Source: Schistocephalus solidus
Lineage: Eukaryota > Platyhelminthes > Cestoda > Diphyllobothriidea > Diphyllobothriidae
Length of the DNA stretch: 64,000 bases
Direction: 5' to 3'
NCBI GenBank assembly: GCA_017591395.1
Contig: WEDG01002509.1
Location: 121,234 to 185,233, forward strand
The translations under genes and the position numbers were made by a program. Positions 12,131 through 24,840 of this stretch are shown here, one piece after another (position 1 is the first letter of the stretch; each line of letters opens with the position of its first letter). The notes beneath the pieces were generated by a model, which ran no database searches, was not told where the DNA came from, and worked only from the letters and a program-made list of their open reading frames with translations.

Positions 12131-12889
12131 GTAAGAATCTACGTCTACTCAGCTTTTTTACTTACTAAATTTGCGCATTAAAAATGCATTTTTCGTAAGT
12201 GAAAGATAGTTTAAAATTATTTTATTAACGAAAAATGGAAGCATTTTGTGCTAAATCAATGTTAACTGGTGTTTTGACGATTTTATAAGCCAATAAGCTT
12301 CCTACCCGGCAACCTTAATTTTCATCTGATTAAACCAAAGTAAATTGACCTCATGAAAATCATCTTTGGCAAGACGTTACCAAAAACATCATTATCAGAT
12401 AGAAAGCATGGTTTTCTTTAAATATTTTCCTTTTAAAGTCGGGATAGATGTGTTTTTTTAAATAGCAGTTAACATGGCAACAGGAATCATTTCTACGAAC
12501 GCGCCTATATAATCTAGGCTTGTAGAACGGTCGCAAATTGACCCTATTCAGTAGATGTTTAATACTTAATTTACAGCGAAGGACAGAGCTTAATTCATCT
12601 GAGAAATATCTCACCATTTATGCAGTCACTTTGTAGTCCGTAGGTAATTTCAAAACAAAGCCTTCAAATAGAGTGCGATAACGAAAGTAGAAAAACGGAA
12701 ATAAACAAAGGACAATTTCCAAAGGAAATCGAAATTTTGTCCGTAGTATGCTGATGAGTGCGAAGCTGACACTTAGTTGTAATGCTCAACCTGACCTTAC
12801 TCAAGGCATAAATGAAGACTATGGGGTAATCTTCAACGGAATGTCAATTTTTAAGCGTTTGCCGACGGTGCAATTTCGTCAAGTCAAGT
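12131..12889. other. Non-coding or unassigned
   Basis: No convincing feature. The frame from 12,748 runs into the CR1 tail that follows, but its N-terminal part has no visible match to the other CR1 copies. Confidence 0.45.
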
Positions 12890-13252
12890 TTTGTGACAAT
12901 GATGACCGCGTGTCCAGCAGGCGAGACTGGATGTGCGCAAGTTCTCCCTTCTCTGTCAGAGTGGTTAAACCATGGAATGCCCTCCCTGAAGACGTTGTGA
13001 TGTCACCATCGCTGGAAAGCTTTAAAAGGAACCTTGACAGTTTTATGTTCCGCAACGAGCCTGAACGATGAGGCATTTATCTTAACCCTCGAGAGTCGTG
13101 CACCACTTGTCAAAATTTTATGACCGCCTTTTTGTACCTTTGCAACCCCACGGTTTCTCTGTATACCGCACTTAATTTTACGTAACAAATAGGGTACTCA
13201 AAGGCCCATGCCTATTTCCCTCAATAAATTGAATTGAATTGAATTGAATTGA
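12890..13252 (+). mobile_element. 5'-truncated CR1-like LINE, 3' end
   Basis: The C-terminal coding part (FSVRVVKPWNALPEDVV, then SFKRNLDSF) ends at a TGA at 13,069-13,071. The 3' UTR and the terminal pentamer run ATTGAATTGAATTGAATTGA follow. The same 3' end, including TTTCCCTCAATAAATTGAAT, terminates the longer CR1 copy at 55,972. 5' truncation and the short tandem 3' terminus are normal for CR1-type insertions. Confidence 0.85.
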
Positions 13253-14479
13253 ACAAAAACGGTGTTCTTCCGTACCCGGTGTGCGGATCAAGCAATTTTT
13301 CGGGGAATTCTTGGACCTATGGGGTTTATAGAGTAGTTCAATTTTACAGGCTTAGTAAATCTAAGAGCAGTTAGCATATCATTTGATGAAACAATGTTAC
13401 CTTTATTTTGGGTAAGATACGGATTCAGATTTTGAACCATATCGTTCTGACAGCATTCCTTGGGTGATTTAAATGCAAAAAAATGACGACGTCGTTGATA
13501 TGGTAAAGCTGTCGGTCAAGATGATGAAGCCTGATTCACGGATGTTCTATGGGACTAGCAGTAGAATTAGAAAATATAAATGAGAATGCTGCTAAGGTGA
13601 AGAGAGAAGAAGGTGGAAGTTGACTTGATTAAGTGTAGAGGTAGAGGTAAGTGGCAGTTGTAAGTCTGATTTCACTGGCGATATTGGAACTTTTGCAGTT
13701 GCGGAAATTCCCATGGAAGGATTCTGAAGACTAATTGTCGAATATACATGTGTATTCAAACATTCACATCAAATAAATGCGTTTAAAATTGGTACATGTA
13801 AAAGATCCGAACGATAAGAGAAATTGATCGAATTCATCTTTTCATACATGGCAGGTTTGTGAATAAGGAGTGGAACAGGGGTAATAATAGACTTATTTAA
13901 GGGACAGTGAGAATTAGGTAGAGCAGCGCCAGAGAGGAGAACGTGGTGCAGTGTATATAGTTAACTAACCTTGGGCCATGGTAAACACGGATCTTGCGTA
14001 GGAAACCAGCTCCCCTAATTTGATGCCAGTAGGTCCTGCTTCTGCTATAACACTCCGACTGTGTGGCCGAGGTTAGTCACGTGGGATCTTATAAGTTACA
14101 TTGAAGGCTTCGTTGGGGTCTATGTTATGCTCGAAACCAACTATGTGTGCGAGGATGCCGCTACTCAGATATGCCGGGATGTTTTCCTGAATTATTTTGG
14201 AAACCACCTACTCATGCGATCAATATAACCTGCTCAACCATAGCAATTAAAGGAGTCAACACACACTAAAACAGTCTGAGTTGACAAGCTATCCTTGTCT
14301 TTTACTGTAAAACAGGGTTATTCGATATTAATGTCCAAACTCTTGCTACTGGAAACGTTTATAAAACAGCTTGGCCAAGGCGTCTTGTCAGGAGATTACG
14401 CAGTAAGTTCCTTTTCAAAGGGGACTTTGAGGAAAGGTTTTTTTGATTTTCCGATGTCAGTGTGACGGGTTTTAGATGA
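13253..14479. other. Non-coding
   Basis: Nothing recognisable. Confidence 0.5.
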
Positions 14480-14650
14480 ACTTTTCCGACAATAACAAGG
14501 GAGACTGGAATATCCATTTTGGGCTTATTAATTGTTATCAACCATTCATACCCAACCCCAGGCGGTGCACCACCCGAGACTCGAACACGCGAACTGTTGA
14601 TTAGAATTCCAACGCTCTAACTCACTGTGCCGCGAGTTCACCATAAACGT
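14480..14650 (-). mobile_element. Decayed family A hammerhead/tRNA repeat
   Basis: On the minus strand: tRNA-like head (box B remnant CGCGTGTTCGAGTC), GGTTGATAACAATTAATAAG in place of the hammerhead core, AAAATGGATATT in place of GAAATGGCCATT, then CCAGTCTCCCTTGTT. The CTGATGA core and GAAA are lost, so the ribozyme is dead. Confidence 0.65.
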
Positions 14651-14699
14651 TCTACAGAATGGTGGGACCGGGAAAAACTACCAAAAAACAGTTAAAAGC

Positions 14700-15005
14700 G
14701 CATTTTTTTGTGAAAAGAAGCTGATGGTGAGTGGTTGGAGGTCGAGCGCAGGTGTGATTATTATGATTTTGTGAAACCTGAATCATCGATCATGACAGAA
14801 GTATACTGCAACCAGCTCAATCAAATGGTTAAAAATCTTACTGAAAAACAGCATAGATTGGTAAACCGATCGATTTTTATTCTTTTGCATGACAACGCTA
14901 GACCACTCTGCACAAATGGCAGTATGAAAAATACGGGAATTGGAGTTGGAAGTTCTCCATCATCCCCTTTACTCACAAGATCTTGTTCACCACCGGACTG
15001 AACAA
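14700..15005 (+). pseudogene. Mariner-type transposase remnant
   Basis: Frames on the plus strand show the central part of a mariner transposase: YYDFVKPESSIM, VYCNQLNQM, and HDNARP, which holds the second catalytic Asp. A frame-shifted LEVLHHPLYSQDLVHHR is the counterpart of the family's W-x-LPHPPYSPDLAP motif. Frameshifts and the missing N- and C-terminal parts make it inactive. It directly precedes the left edge of the 2.6-kb repeat. Confidence 0.75.
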
Positions 15006-15038
15006 TCTACCACCGAAAGTGTAAAAACGAGCGCTCGG

Positions 15039-17660
15039 AACAAGAGTCGATGATGAACACGCATTGGAGCATTTGAGTGAGTTTCTGAAATAAGATACCT
15101 CTTTGAAGCCTTCGTTGAGGAGGAAATCCAATAACACACGTCCCTGTACTTCACTTTGTTTCAAAGGAAATTCAATGAAAAATTAGAACGTTTGGCAGAC
15201 TTTTGCACTTCCAAAAATAAAGAAAATATTTTTTGCCACAAAAGAAAGAAATCTCATTTATCTTTTTATTGAAGCCATTTTCGACATCTTACCTAGTGTT
15301 TAGGCTACGTTCTACGTTTTTAAATGCACAAATGGGTGGTATTCTAAATAGTAAGATATTGCCTAAACTGCTAGTATTCTGCTCGTTTTCGAAAACTAGA
15401 CCATAAAAAACGTATCTCGTCAGATGTATAAAGGTTCACGTAGCCATTTTGTTGTGTGTCTTTTCACGGATATTTATCAGGTATTTAGGATGTGCATGAA
15501 AATATCGGTAAATAGAAAGAAAAGTATGCATGCAGATGTTATTACTACTTTTCGGAACGTGTAATCGCATAGACATGCGAATATGGCTTCCAAGAATCGA
15601 TAAAGATCTAATTTTCTTAAATAAGCTTCTTTATCATATTGTACTACAATTGATTTACGCGGATGCGAAAAGCAGGTCTCAGGTGCAGAAATTTCTGTTT
15701 TGTAAACTATTTGGAAGACGACTGCTCTTCTCTCATAGACAAATATCCTCAAATGCGCAATCTGAGTCTAGGACAGCTATTAACATTATAAATTACCCCA
15801 ATATAAGGCAACGGGAATTTATGCTCTTATTTATAAACATTTTGACGGATTAAATCTTTTGTGAACACAAAATGCATGCTAAGGAAAGTTTTTTCAGAAC
15901 GGGCTGGGCCAATAAGTAAAATGTGCTTCTCTTTAGAAAAACAAAAGTCATCGTCTCATTTTGCTCGTCACATTTCAAACGTTCAGGTACATACTTTTAA
16001 TTGACAATTTGATGTTTACGTCTGGTTTCCTACACTTAGGAAATGCCACCTTCCTGCCCGGTTTAGTGCGCTAACCTCAACTAAATCCTTTCGAACAAAA
16101 GTTTTTAGGCTGGATCCGAAATTTAATAATACTATTTGAGCTAAACTCCACTAGTTATTTTAGAACAACCGCATAATATTCACTAGCTGATAACAGACCC
16201 CCAGTCCATCCAATAATTTCTGTACGGTTGTAACGGTGAAATCCTGGCCCATTGGACACTGCCCAGGCGTGTGTGTGGCACGCGCAGAGCAGTTGTTTAG
16301 CTCTGCCAGCCATTGTGCCTGGGCCGATCTTCTTGATTCTGGCTTTGTTACCAGACCTAAGTGAATTAGGCAGGATTGCGTTTGGAAGAAACTGCGTATT
16401 TCTATAAACTAATTTACGGGAAATTCACCCTCCCTGCATGCACCTTGCTGTAGGTGGAGTGGTCACGTGGCATAGGTAGATTGCGTGCGGTTTTCGTTCA
16501 AAAATATCATACAGTAGGTTGCCTATCTCATGAAATGTAAATCAAAATTCTACAATTTTTTTCGATTACCTAAGGAAATTATAAAAACATTAATAAAACT
16601 AAGCGAGGTTTCAAATAAATCTCTTCTGGGACCGAAAATGTGATGTGAGGTCAATGAAAATCAAATGCAGGTAAGTGCAAAGAATCAAATTGTTTTCTTA
16701 AAAAAGAACTGAATTCACCTTAAAAAATTATTTTATGCAACGTGCTGCATTTTGTGCCCTAAAATGCAGGAATAAACTGTTTTACCAGTATTTTTTCTCT
16801 ACTAACAAAATACATACAAGATATTGAGGAGATGAACGAAAGGATCATCTATAGTAGAATAGAAGTATGCAATAGGATACTTTTTATAATGTAGTTTTCG
16901 CTTAGTCGCAATTTAGAAACGCAATAAACACAGGATTAGCAGTTTTCGCAAACTTTTAGTATATTTTCAGATACGTTGATGTGTATTTGCTGTCTTAGAA
17001 CGGGGCAGTAAAATAAATGAATGTGCAAAACACGCTCCTATATAAAGCGAAATGTGGGTTCTTTCATTTGCAGCAGAAAAATGTATCACTTACTTTCAGG
17101 GAAATCCCAAAACCGAGCAAACATCCACATTTTCTTTTTGGCTTAACCCATGGTAAAAATTATCCACTCGCATCCACTGGTTTCTATTCATTCGAAAATA
17201 TCGGCACATTGCACAAGATGGATAACACACTATGTATTTTGCAGGCAAACTACATGCAGCATGTTCAAAGCCGGCATCCTGATGGGATTGAAATTCGTCG
17301 AGACAAAGCTGCATGATAATCAACTTCAATCAACCTACCTAAGCAAGATTTTCGAATTTTGGTTGACATTTCACGAGATAGAGAATCTACTGTATAGGCA
17401 GCCACATATTCCATGCAATAGGGCTACATCGATAGGCCAATATTTTCCCCACTCTACTGACCTTCTTCCGTTTCACATTTACTTTTTTCATTTAGCGCGC
17501 TGCGACATCAATATCGTCTTTAACTTAAAACGTCCGATGAACATAGCTCACCAGATGGTTCAATATTCCCTTATACCCATTTTGGCAACACGATATACGT
17601 CAAATTTTCTTTCACAATAGACTTCTGGAATTATTGAGTCTATGAATATTTTAAAGTTCC
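15039..17660 (+). repeat. Unclassified 2.6-kb dispersed repeat, copy 1
   Basis: 15,039-17,180 matches 31,096-33,180 in the same orientation with high identity and small indels. The last part (about 17,240-17,660) matches 34,400-34,800 and 18,437-18,812. A roughly 100-aa open frame at 15,530-15,853 is shared with the other copy, but that may only reflect recent duplication. No reverse transcriptase, transposase, LTR or terminal inverted repeat was seen, so its class is unknown. It could be a non-autonomous element or a segmental duplication. Confidence 0.75.
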
Positions 17661-18436
17661 ACTCTATGGAGGAGCCATCGCTGTCTGACTCCCAGTCCAC
17701 TGGTCAGCCACTCGACACACACAGCACGATGTATTCGTAAGTGACCGACCAGGCCTATGCGTGAGGTGAATGTGCGGTCGCATTGATGACAGTTTAGGAG
17801 AGAGTCCCCATCGCTGATGATGGTGGTGGTGGTAGTAAAGGTCAGGGCGGTGGTGATTGCGGTGGTGAGGGTAACAGGCGATGTGTAGAGGGGTGTGGTC
17901 TCTATGATGGTAGGAGTAATGGAATTGATGCCAGGGATGGGTGGGGGAGTCAGAAGGTGGGTTGGCAGAATTTGACGTAGAAATTGGAATTGTCGGATTG
18001 TTGGTGCAATGCGTCCGAAGATGTCCAACCAGGCCGATTCTCGCGCGGAAGATGCGTTGACAGCGCGGGCATGTTGGCAGGGCCTGGGCATCAACGATGG
18101 TGGTCCGGGAAGCTGGTGACTTTTGTGCCGCTCTTTTGGCCTTGGTGGCGGCGATCCGGTTGGCCTCATAGATTGCTAAACCAGTCTTCACTGATCTTCT
18201 CCATGCCGGTCTTTCCAGGGCGAGGACCTCCCAGGTCGCCGGGTTGATTTGCAGCTGCTTCAGCGATTTCTTCAAAGTGTCCTTGTAGCGTCGTTTTGCC
18301 TCATTTGTCGGCGAGAACCCGTAGCAACATATCCGTAGAAAAGTCGTTTGGGTAGTCGCTCGTCGTCCATTCTTACCAGGTAACGAAGGTTACCTAGTTT
18401 TTGAGTTGAGCACCGTTGACATTGATTCGGGGAGCA
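17661..18436 (-). pseudogene. 3' fragment of the RTE-like LINE with C2H2 finger tail
   Basis: Read from 18,436 down, the fragment begins just before NAPRINVNG, continues through MDDERLPKRLFYG (frameshifted) and KKSLKQLQINPATWEVLALE, and ends with two C2H2 zinc fingers. The first is CPRCQRIFRARIGLVGHLRT followed by H. The second is CHQCDRTFTSRIGLVGHLRI followed by H; both fit C-x2-C-x12-H-x3-H. The region between the fingers is low complexity and Thr/His rich. At least one frameshift separates the fingers. The fragment lies exactly between two copies of the short repeat at 17,305-17,660 and 18,437-18,812. Confidence 0.8.
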
Positions 18437-18812
18437 TTATAATCAACTTCAATCAACCTACCTAAGCAATTTTTTAGAATCAGAAACACATTTCTGAATT
18501 TTTTTGACATTTCATGAGATGGAGAAGCTACCGTATAGGCAGCCACATATTCCATACAATAGGACAACATCGGTAGGCCAATTTTTCCCCCAGTATTCCT
18601 ACCTTTTTCCGTTTCACATTTAATTTTTTACTTTAGCGCGCTGCGACATCAATATCCTCTTTAACTAAAAACATCCGATGAACATAGCTCACCAAATGGG
18701 TCAATATTCCCTTAGATATACCCATTTTGGCAACACGATATACGTCAAATTTTCTATCACAATAGACTTCGGGAGTTATTGAGTCTATGAATATTTTTAA
18801 AGTTCCCCTCTA
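18437..18812 (+). repeat. End segment of the 2.6-kb repeat, extra copy
   Basis: Matches 17,305-17,660 and 34,461-34,800 (AATCAACTTCAATCAACCTA, TAGGCAGCCACATATTCCAT, GATATACGTCAAATTTTCT). It is present here without the preceding 2 kb. Together with 17,305-17,660 it brackets the LINE fragment. Confidence 0.85.
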
Positions 18813-19390
18813 AGCGTCTTTTGGAAACAAGAATTTCTCCAATCAAGCGATTGTTTAAGCATTTAGAAAGGAAATGATTTCAGGGAGAGTGAGCAAGTTT
18901 AATGTGGTGCGTCATATTGAATTTTGTCCCATTCGATATGCGAAGCGTAGGTTCTGAAACATGTATCGAATCTTCCGTCATCGGGAAGGATGAGATCATA
19001 AGGTAACACCATATTCTGCTGAATTTGTGTTGTCGGCGGGATCGAACACTGCCTGCTTTCATCTCTGCAACCGCGCTTTTCAATATAGCATGGGCAGTCA
19101 TCTGCTCTCTCTTTGGCACCTCATTCGCTAATTACAAACACCTTTTTAGTTTCAGATAGCATTGCGCCATCAAATACAAGGTGTCTCACTTTTCCAGGGA
19201 ATCCGTGTATTCCTTTTTGTGTGTGGTGACTTCTCATTGGATGGTGGTGCTTCCCAATCAGGAAACGTGCATTTTCTGTTTTTCCTGGCGCATGTGTGTT
19301 GGGGCACACTCTAGAACCCCACCAGTAGCCGCAGAGTGACTAGTCATATAGGCGGATTGCGCACTTCCGAAGCCTTCTCAGACATTGACC
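18813..19390. other. Non-coding
   Basis: No recognisable gene. It lies just downstream of the 3' end of the minus-strand LINE and may hold its degraded tail. Confidence 0.4.
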
Positions 19391-22230
19391 TTACACTCTG
19401 CATTTATCGGCATAGCTCACAATTTCCATTGTAGCCATCCTATCAGAGAGATCTAGTGGTGTGGTCCTCATAGTGTCAATTCCGATTCTCGACAGTTCGA
19501 CCGTCGATTTCGACGAGGTCCACCGTATGCTCCACACAAGCTGGTTGGCCTCATAGATTGCTAAACCAGTCTTCACGGATCTTTTCAATGCCAGTCTTTC
19601 CAGGGCAAGGTCCTCCCATGTGGCCTGTTTGATTTGCAGTTGCTTCAGCGATTTCTTCAAAGTGTCCTTGTAGCGTCGTTTTTGATCTCTTTGCCGGCGA
19701 GAACCCGTAGCGACATCTCCGTAGAAAAGTCGTTTGGGTAGTCGCTCGTCGTCCATTCTTACCAGGATACGAAGGTGACCACGTTTTTGAATTGAGTACC
19801 GTTAACATTGATTCGAGGAGCATTGTATTCCGTGCTGGGTGGCGGCTGGGGCATGACAACCGATTTGGCTGTACTGATTGTTAATTCAAAATCGGCGAAG
19901 CATGTGGCGAAGAGGTCCATGCTCCTTTGCATGTCCTCCTCCATCACGGTGTTGAGGGCGCAGTCGTCCGCGAAGAACAAGTCATGGACTGTAGTCATAG
20001 ACACGCGCGTTGAAGCCTGCATACGCCGACTGTTGAGAAGGTGCCCGCCAGTTCTGTAGGCGATGCGGATACTAGGCTGCTCATCACGGTAGGCGTCCAT
20101 CAGCATAGACAAGAACATGAAACTGAACAGGTTGGGAGCTAATACGCAGCCCTGCTTCACTCCGTTGGTCACTGCGAATGCTTAGTATACCGTCCCATTG
20201 TCAGTGTCGCGCGCCGTCATCCCATCATTCAGCTGACGCATCATGTGCGTGAACCGCTCAGGACAACCAAATTTCTGCATGACTTTACTCAGTCCGTCGC
20301 GATTCACCGTTTCAAAGGCTTTTGTTACATCCACGAAGGTAGTGTATAGGTGTGTTCGCATCTCCTGGCACTTCTCTTGTAGCTGGCGGGCGGCAAAGAT
20401 CATATCAGTTGTTCCGCGGTAACGGTGGAAGCCACATTGGCTTTCTGGTAGCAGGCCCTGCTCTAGGTGACCGTTCAGACGATTGAGAAAGATACGGGCG
20501 AAGATCATCCTGGCAATGTCGAGCAACGAGAAGCCTCTGTGATTATCACAGACTTGCTGGTTTCCCTTCCGTTTGTAGAGGTGAACGATGGTCGCGTCTT
20601 TGAAATCCTGAGGAACTTGTCCTTGACGTCACATCTCCCGGAATAGTGTGTTGAGATCTGCCATCAGCCGGGGCTCAACGTGCTTGTAGACATTCCGGTG
20701 GGATTGCGTCGGATCCCGGTGATTTACCGCTGGAAATCTGCTGCACGGCCGTGATGGTTTCTGGTAAGGAAGGCGGCAGATCCAGGTCATTGTTCGTGTC
20801 CACTTGAGGGAGCCGGTCAATGGCAGCATCGGAGATGGCTGATGAGCAATTAAGGACACTTCTGAAGTGCTCGGCCCAGCGCTTCAGTATTTGCGATTTC
20901 TCTGTCAGCATTTTTTGTGCCGTCAGAACTGAGCAGCAGTGCGATACCCTTTATACAAGGGCCGTAAATGGCCTTGATGGCTCTGAAAATTTTTTTCATT
21001 TCATTGCGTTCCCCATACCCCTGGATTTCCTGAGCCTTTCGGATCATCCAGGCATCCTGCATCTCCCGCAGCCGTTGCTGCACAAGGCACCGGCATCTGA
21101 AGAAGGCTACTTTGGTGGCGTCAGTCCGAAGGTCCATATAGGCTTTGTGTAGTCCATTCTTATCCGCGAGTAAGTTGCTGATGTTGGCGTCATTGTCATC
21201 AAACCAGTCGTGGTGTTGACGGCGTGCACATCCGAGTACTTCGAGGGCGGTGGACTGGATGTCATTTCGCAGTTGGCACCATCTTGTCTCCGTGGTGGCG
21301 TTATTTTGTGGAGCATGCAGGTTCCCCAGTTTTTCGGTTATTTTCTTGCTGATATCAAAACAGTGAGCAGGCAAATTTAACAAAAGAGTATTTAACTTTC
21401 CTGGTGGCCTCTTACCTTGGGGCCTACGTCGGAGTTGATGTTGGAGCCTCATCTGGGAGATGACGAGGCGGTGATCTGTCCAACTATCGGCATCGCGGAT
21501 CGACTTGGTTACCAGCACGTCCTGTCGATCTCGCCTCCGGACGAGAACATAGTTCAGCAGATGCCAGCATCCACGTGGCCTTCTCCCGCATCGGAGGGCG
21601 GAAGAAGGTGTTGGTCAGCAGGAGACGGTGTTCCGCACCCGTGCGCAGAAGAAGGAGGCCGTGATCGTTACAGCTACCGAGACCGAGGGGACTCAGTACT
21701 CCTGCCAGGCAGCGTGGTCCGTCCAGACGCGGGCGTTGAAGTCACCAAGGACAATCAACTTGCCCACCTTCGGCACAGTCGCCAGCAGGGCGTGCAGGTC
21801 CTCGTAGAATTTGTCCTTCGCCACATCAGAGCTCGACATTGGGGGGAGCGTAGGCGCTGATGATGGTGGCGAACTTTTCTCTCCGAAGAGGCAGGCGGAG
21901 GCTCATCAGGCGATCATTGCTACCCTGCAGCAGACAGGGCAGACGTCCCACGATGTCGTTCCGGATGGCAAAGGCAACACCAGCGTCGCGTCGCTCTGCC
22001 TTTGACCGGCCGCTCCAGAAGAAGGTGTAGCCGGCACCTACCTCCTCTAACTGACCCTGCTCAGAAAATCGGGTCTCACTGAGAGCAGCAATGTCCACCT
22101 TGTAGCGCGCCAGCTCCCAAGCGACTTGTGCCGTCCTCCGTCCCTGCCGGTTGTTTCTTGGATTCTCTTAAAGGGAACGAACATTCCAGGCTGCTAGTGT
22201 GAGTAGACTCACCCGAGCAGCCTGGAGCGT
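19391..22230 (-). pseudogene. RTE-like LINE ORF (APE endonuclease, reverse transcriptase)
   Basis: Running down from about 22,200, the APE-type endonuclease starts near 22,098 ([31 protein letters not shown]). The WTDHRLVISQMR end of the domain is at about 21,500. A linker follows, then the reverse transcriptase (SQCGFHRYRGTTDMIF, FVDVTKAFETVN, NGVKQGCVLAPNLFSFMF). The catalytic FADD is at 19,963-19,974. The C-terminal part follows (MDDERLPKRLF at 19,756, KKSLKQLQIKQATWEDLALE), and the frame is lost near 19,560 before the zinc fingers. Several frameshifts and an in-frame TGA at 20,629-20,631 make it non-coding. A plus-strand copy of the same family lies at 25.9-28.8 kb. Confidence 0.9.
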
Positions 22231-22740
22231 ATAGCGATGGGGATGGGGACGGGGGTATTTTTGTTTGTTTGAGTTGTACGACCGCGTATTTTGCGATCTG
22301 CGAGCCGCATCCGGCTGCAGAAGACGTGATAACAAGCATTTTTTAGGGCACCTTCTCTAGCCCCTTCCTCCGCGAGGAGGCAAGCAGTGCTATCCCTAAA
22401 TGGGGCTGCTAGGACATCCCAGATGGCTGCCGAACTCAATTTTGAGTCACGGGTTTATTTTAGTGGGAGATAGACCCGAGTTAGCCTGGGCCACCTACGG
22501 GGTTGCTGTCGCCCCCACCGTAGATATTTTTGAGAGGGGGAGGCAGGAAGTTCGGGAGTCAGACATACCAAGTGTGGTGCCACACACAATACCGGAGACC
22601 CTCACCTGGTTTAGCCCGCCGGTGGTGACGGCTGCCTGGGGTGTGGCCGCTGGGAAGAACCCAACTTCGAGGGACCACAGGTGAGAGTTGGTTACCAGTA
22701 AGAGGCGGCCACAGGAGCATTTACCACCTGTACGAGACAA
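22231..22740 (-). mobile_element. 5' UTR of the minus-strand RTE-like LINE
   Basis: Matches 25,932-26,393 in reverse complement: GTATGTCTGACTCCCGAA, CAGCAACCCCGTAGG, GGCCCAGGCTAACTCGGGTC and GAGTTCGGCAGCCATCTGGG. This defines the 5' region of the family and shows that this copy is 5'-complete or nearly so. Confidence 0.8.
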
Positions 22741-23095
22741 ATCGAGTGACCAATTGCTATCTGTGTGGTGCTACCACTAACTAGTACCCCTACACCCCCT
22801 TCCGATTCTAATTAAGTGTGTTGATCACACGGCAACTAAAAGCCCATTCTCATTGCATTTAATTTTTGTGTCGGTTTAAAATCTAATTATTTTAAAACTG
22901 TTGAATTGCGTGCTCTTGTTTTTGCATTTGTACATTAAGATTATTTCGAAATTTGTTCTTTTTGCAGCATTCGTTCGCAAACTTGATCATTTGTCACCTT
23001 CCTTTGTCCCTCACGTAATAACCCTCTAATTACCATTCTCGTCGTACGGGCTACAGTGAGGCTACATATTTAGTCCTTTTCCCCGATTTATTCAG
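22741..23095. other. Non-coding
   Basis: Nothing recognisable. Confidence 0.5.
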
Positions 23096-23430
23096 GCATG
23101 ATGCTTGCTCATGTCACTGACAATCCCGCGGTCTCCAAAGGATTTGTAGTGACCAACGGAGTGAAGCAAGGCTGCGCACTCGCTCCTACCCTCTTCAGGT
23201 TCATGTTCTCAAATATTCTGATGGATGTTTACCGTGAGGGATTCCAGTGTCTTATTAATGCGGGATCTTTCCATAGTTTCCTCTTCTTGGTAACTTTCTT
23301 TTTTTAAGGATGGAGTCAACAAGGTAGGTCTATTTGTTAGCCTGACATCGTCTTCACAGTCTCAATTGACGTTCTGGTCACGGAGGAGCCTGATTGGGCA
23401 CCTGCGGACCCATTGCAGTAACCATTGCCC
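23096..23430 (+). pseudogene. Internally deleted RTE-like LINE remnant
   Basis: 23,143-23,245 encodes a reverse transcriptase piece (VTNGVKQGCALAPTLFRFMF, then MDVYRE). After about 130 bp without the FADD region, 23,377-23,420 encodes RRSLIGHLRTHCSNHC, a remnant of a C-terminal C2H2 finger. The order is as in the intact family but most of the RT thumb is gone. Confidence 0.7.
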
Positions 23431-24840
23431 CTGCCACCAACCGCATGGACTCCATTTCAGTCTATCCACAAAGCAACCACAATTTCGCATCATGCATACA
23501 CCTAGTCGATCACTTGTGAACCTATCGCAGAGAAACTGGCGAACCAGTGCCCCTAGCCCCGACATTCCCGGGCTTTATTCGTCCACAATGACCCAAAACA
23601 TTCAGACGTCTCTTAGGTCTTTGTGGTCCTAAAACGCGTCCATGACAGCGGAATTCACCGCATCGTAATCACCACAAACCTGCCTCCAATACCTGAAAAC
23701 GTTTCGACCACAAGCGTTGCCATCACCAGTTAAACAACCGCAGTCCTATCCGATCCTTACTGCCACCTTGCATTTGCATCTTGCATCGGCCTGATCAAGT
23801 TTCTTTGTTTTTTAATCACTTCACAAATAAATGGCTAACTTGCAGTTAACAAAGTTGAATTAAGCTGGCGTGGAATATTGATGGATTTACGCCTCATATG
23901 CCAGCTCCGGCTCAATTTACTGACTAAAGTCTGAGTTCTTTGGATAGACTTGCGAGTATGAAAAAAAGTATTCAACTAAAACAAACGCGAGTTGGTCTTT
24001 TCTGGTCCTCAATTGCCGAAAATTCCATTTTCACGAGTATTATTATGTGTACTTCATAAACTATTTGAAATATTTTGCTAGATTTGAAGCAGACCCTTTT
24101 TCCATCTAAGTGATAATCCATTGGGTGTAACTTAAGCAAGTTACGTTGGCCTTAAAAAAACTGGGTTTGTTTAGGGGGCTAGAAATTCCTCCCTTGTTTA
24201 TGAGAAGAAACAGTATGCGTGGAAAACGTTTTCATCGTATGATCTGAAGAATATATAATTATTCATAAAAATGTAAAAAGAATTTAAGTTTCTAGTGCAA
24301 GCCGATAATTAAATCTCCTCTCTATTTCGTCATGTGGACATAGGAGTATTCGGTACTACATATTTACGAAAAGCTTACAGTTTAACCAACTGCCTTTCCT
24401 CAACAAGCACGTATATGGGGTCAAAAATGGTAGAACTTCAATTTTTGCAAAAGTCACTCTGCCCTTTTCTACAAATAGTAAATTATGTTGTTATCTTCGT
24501 GGCCACAGACGCCGAAAATTTATGTGCCAAAATGCATAAATGTGCATACTTCAATATGATCCAGGCCACATTTGTTCTGGTCAGGCATTACGAGCAGGAA
24601 TTTTCGATTTGCAAGCAGGCAGTTCACTCAGTTTCAGTAAAGTTTTATCTTGCCACTGCGGTTGTCGAGGGCGGAGCGTAATCTCTGTCAACCCTCGTAT
24701 TGGTTCCGTCACGTAGAATCTGGTAGCAATCCAGACCTTTACGGTCTGAGTGCCTGACCAAAGCATTCGTTTTTGCTACGTTTTTACATACACTTCTGCG
24801 CCTCCACCCTCAACAAAATACTTGTCCTTCCACAAGCCAG
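23431..24840. other. Non-coding or unassigned
   Basis: The 115-aa plus frame at 24,334-24,681 has no recognisable feature. No repeat match was noticed. Confidence 0.4.

Noticed and set aside
18984..19309. Small minus-strand frames downstream of the LINE
   Set aside because: No family resemblance and no repeat counterpart; probably chance.
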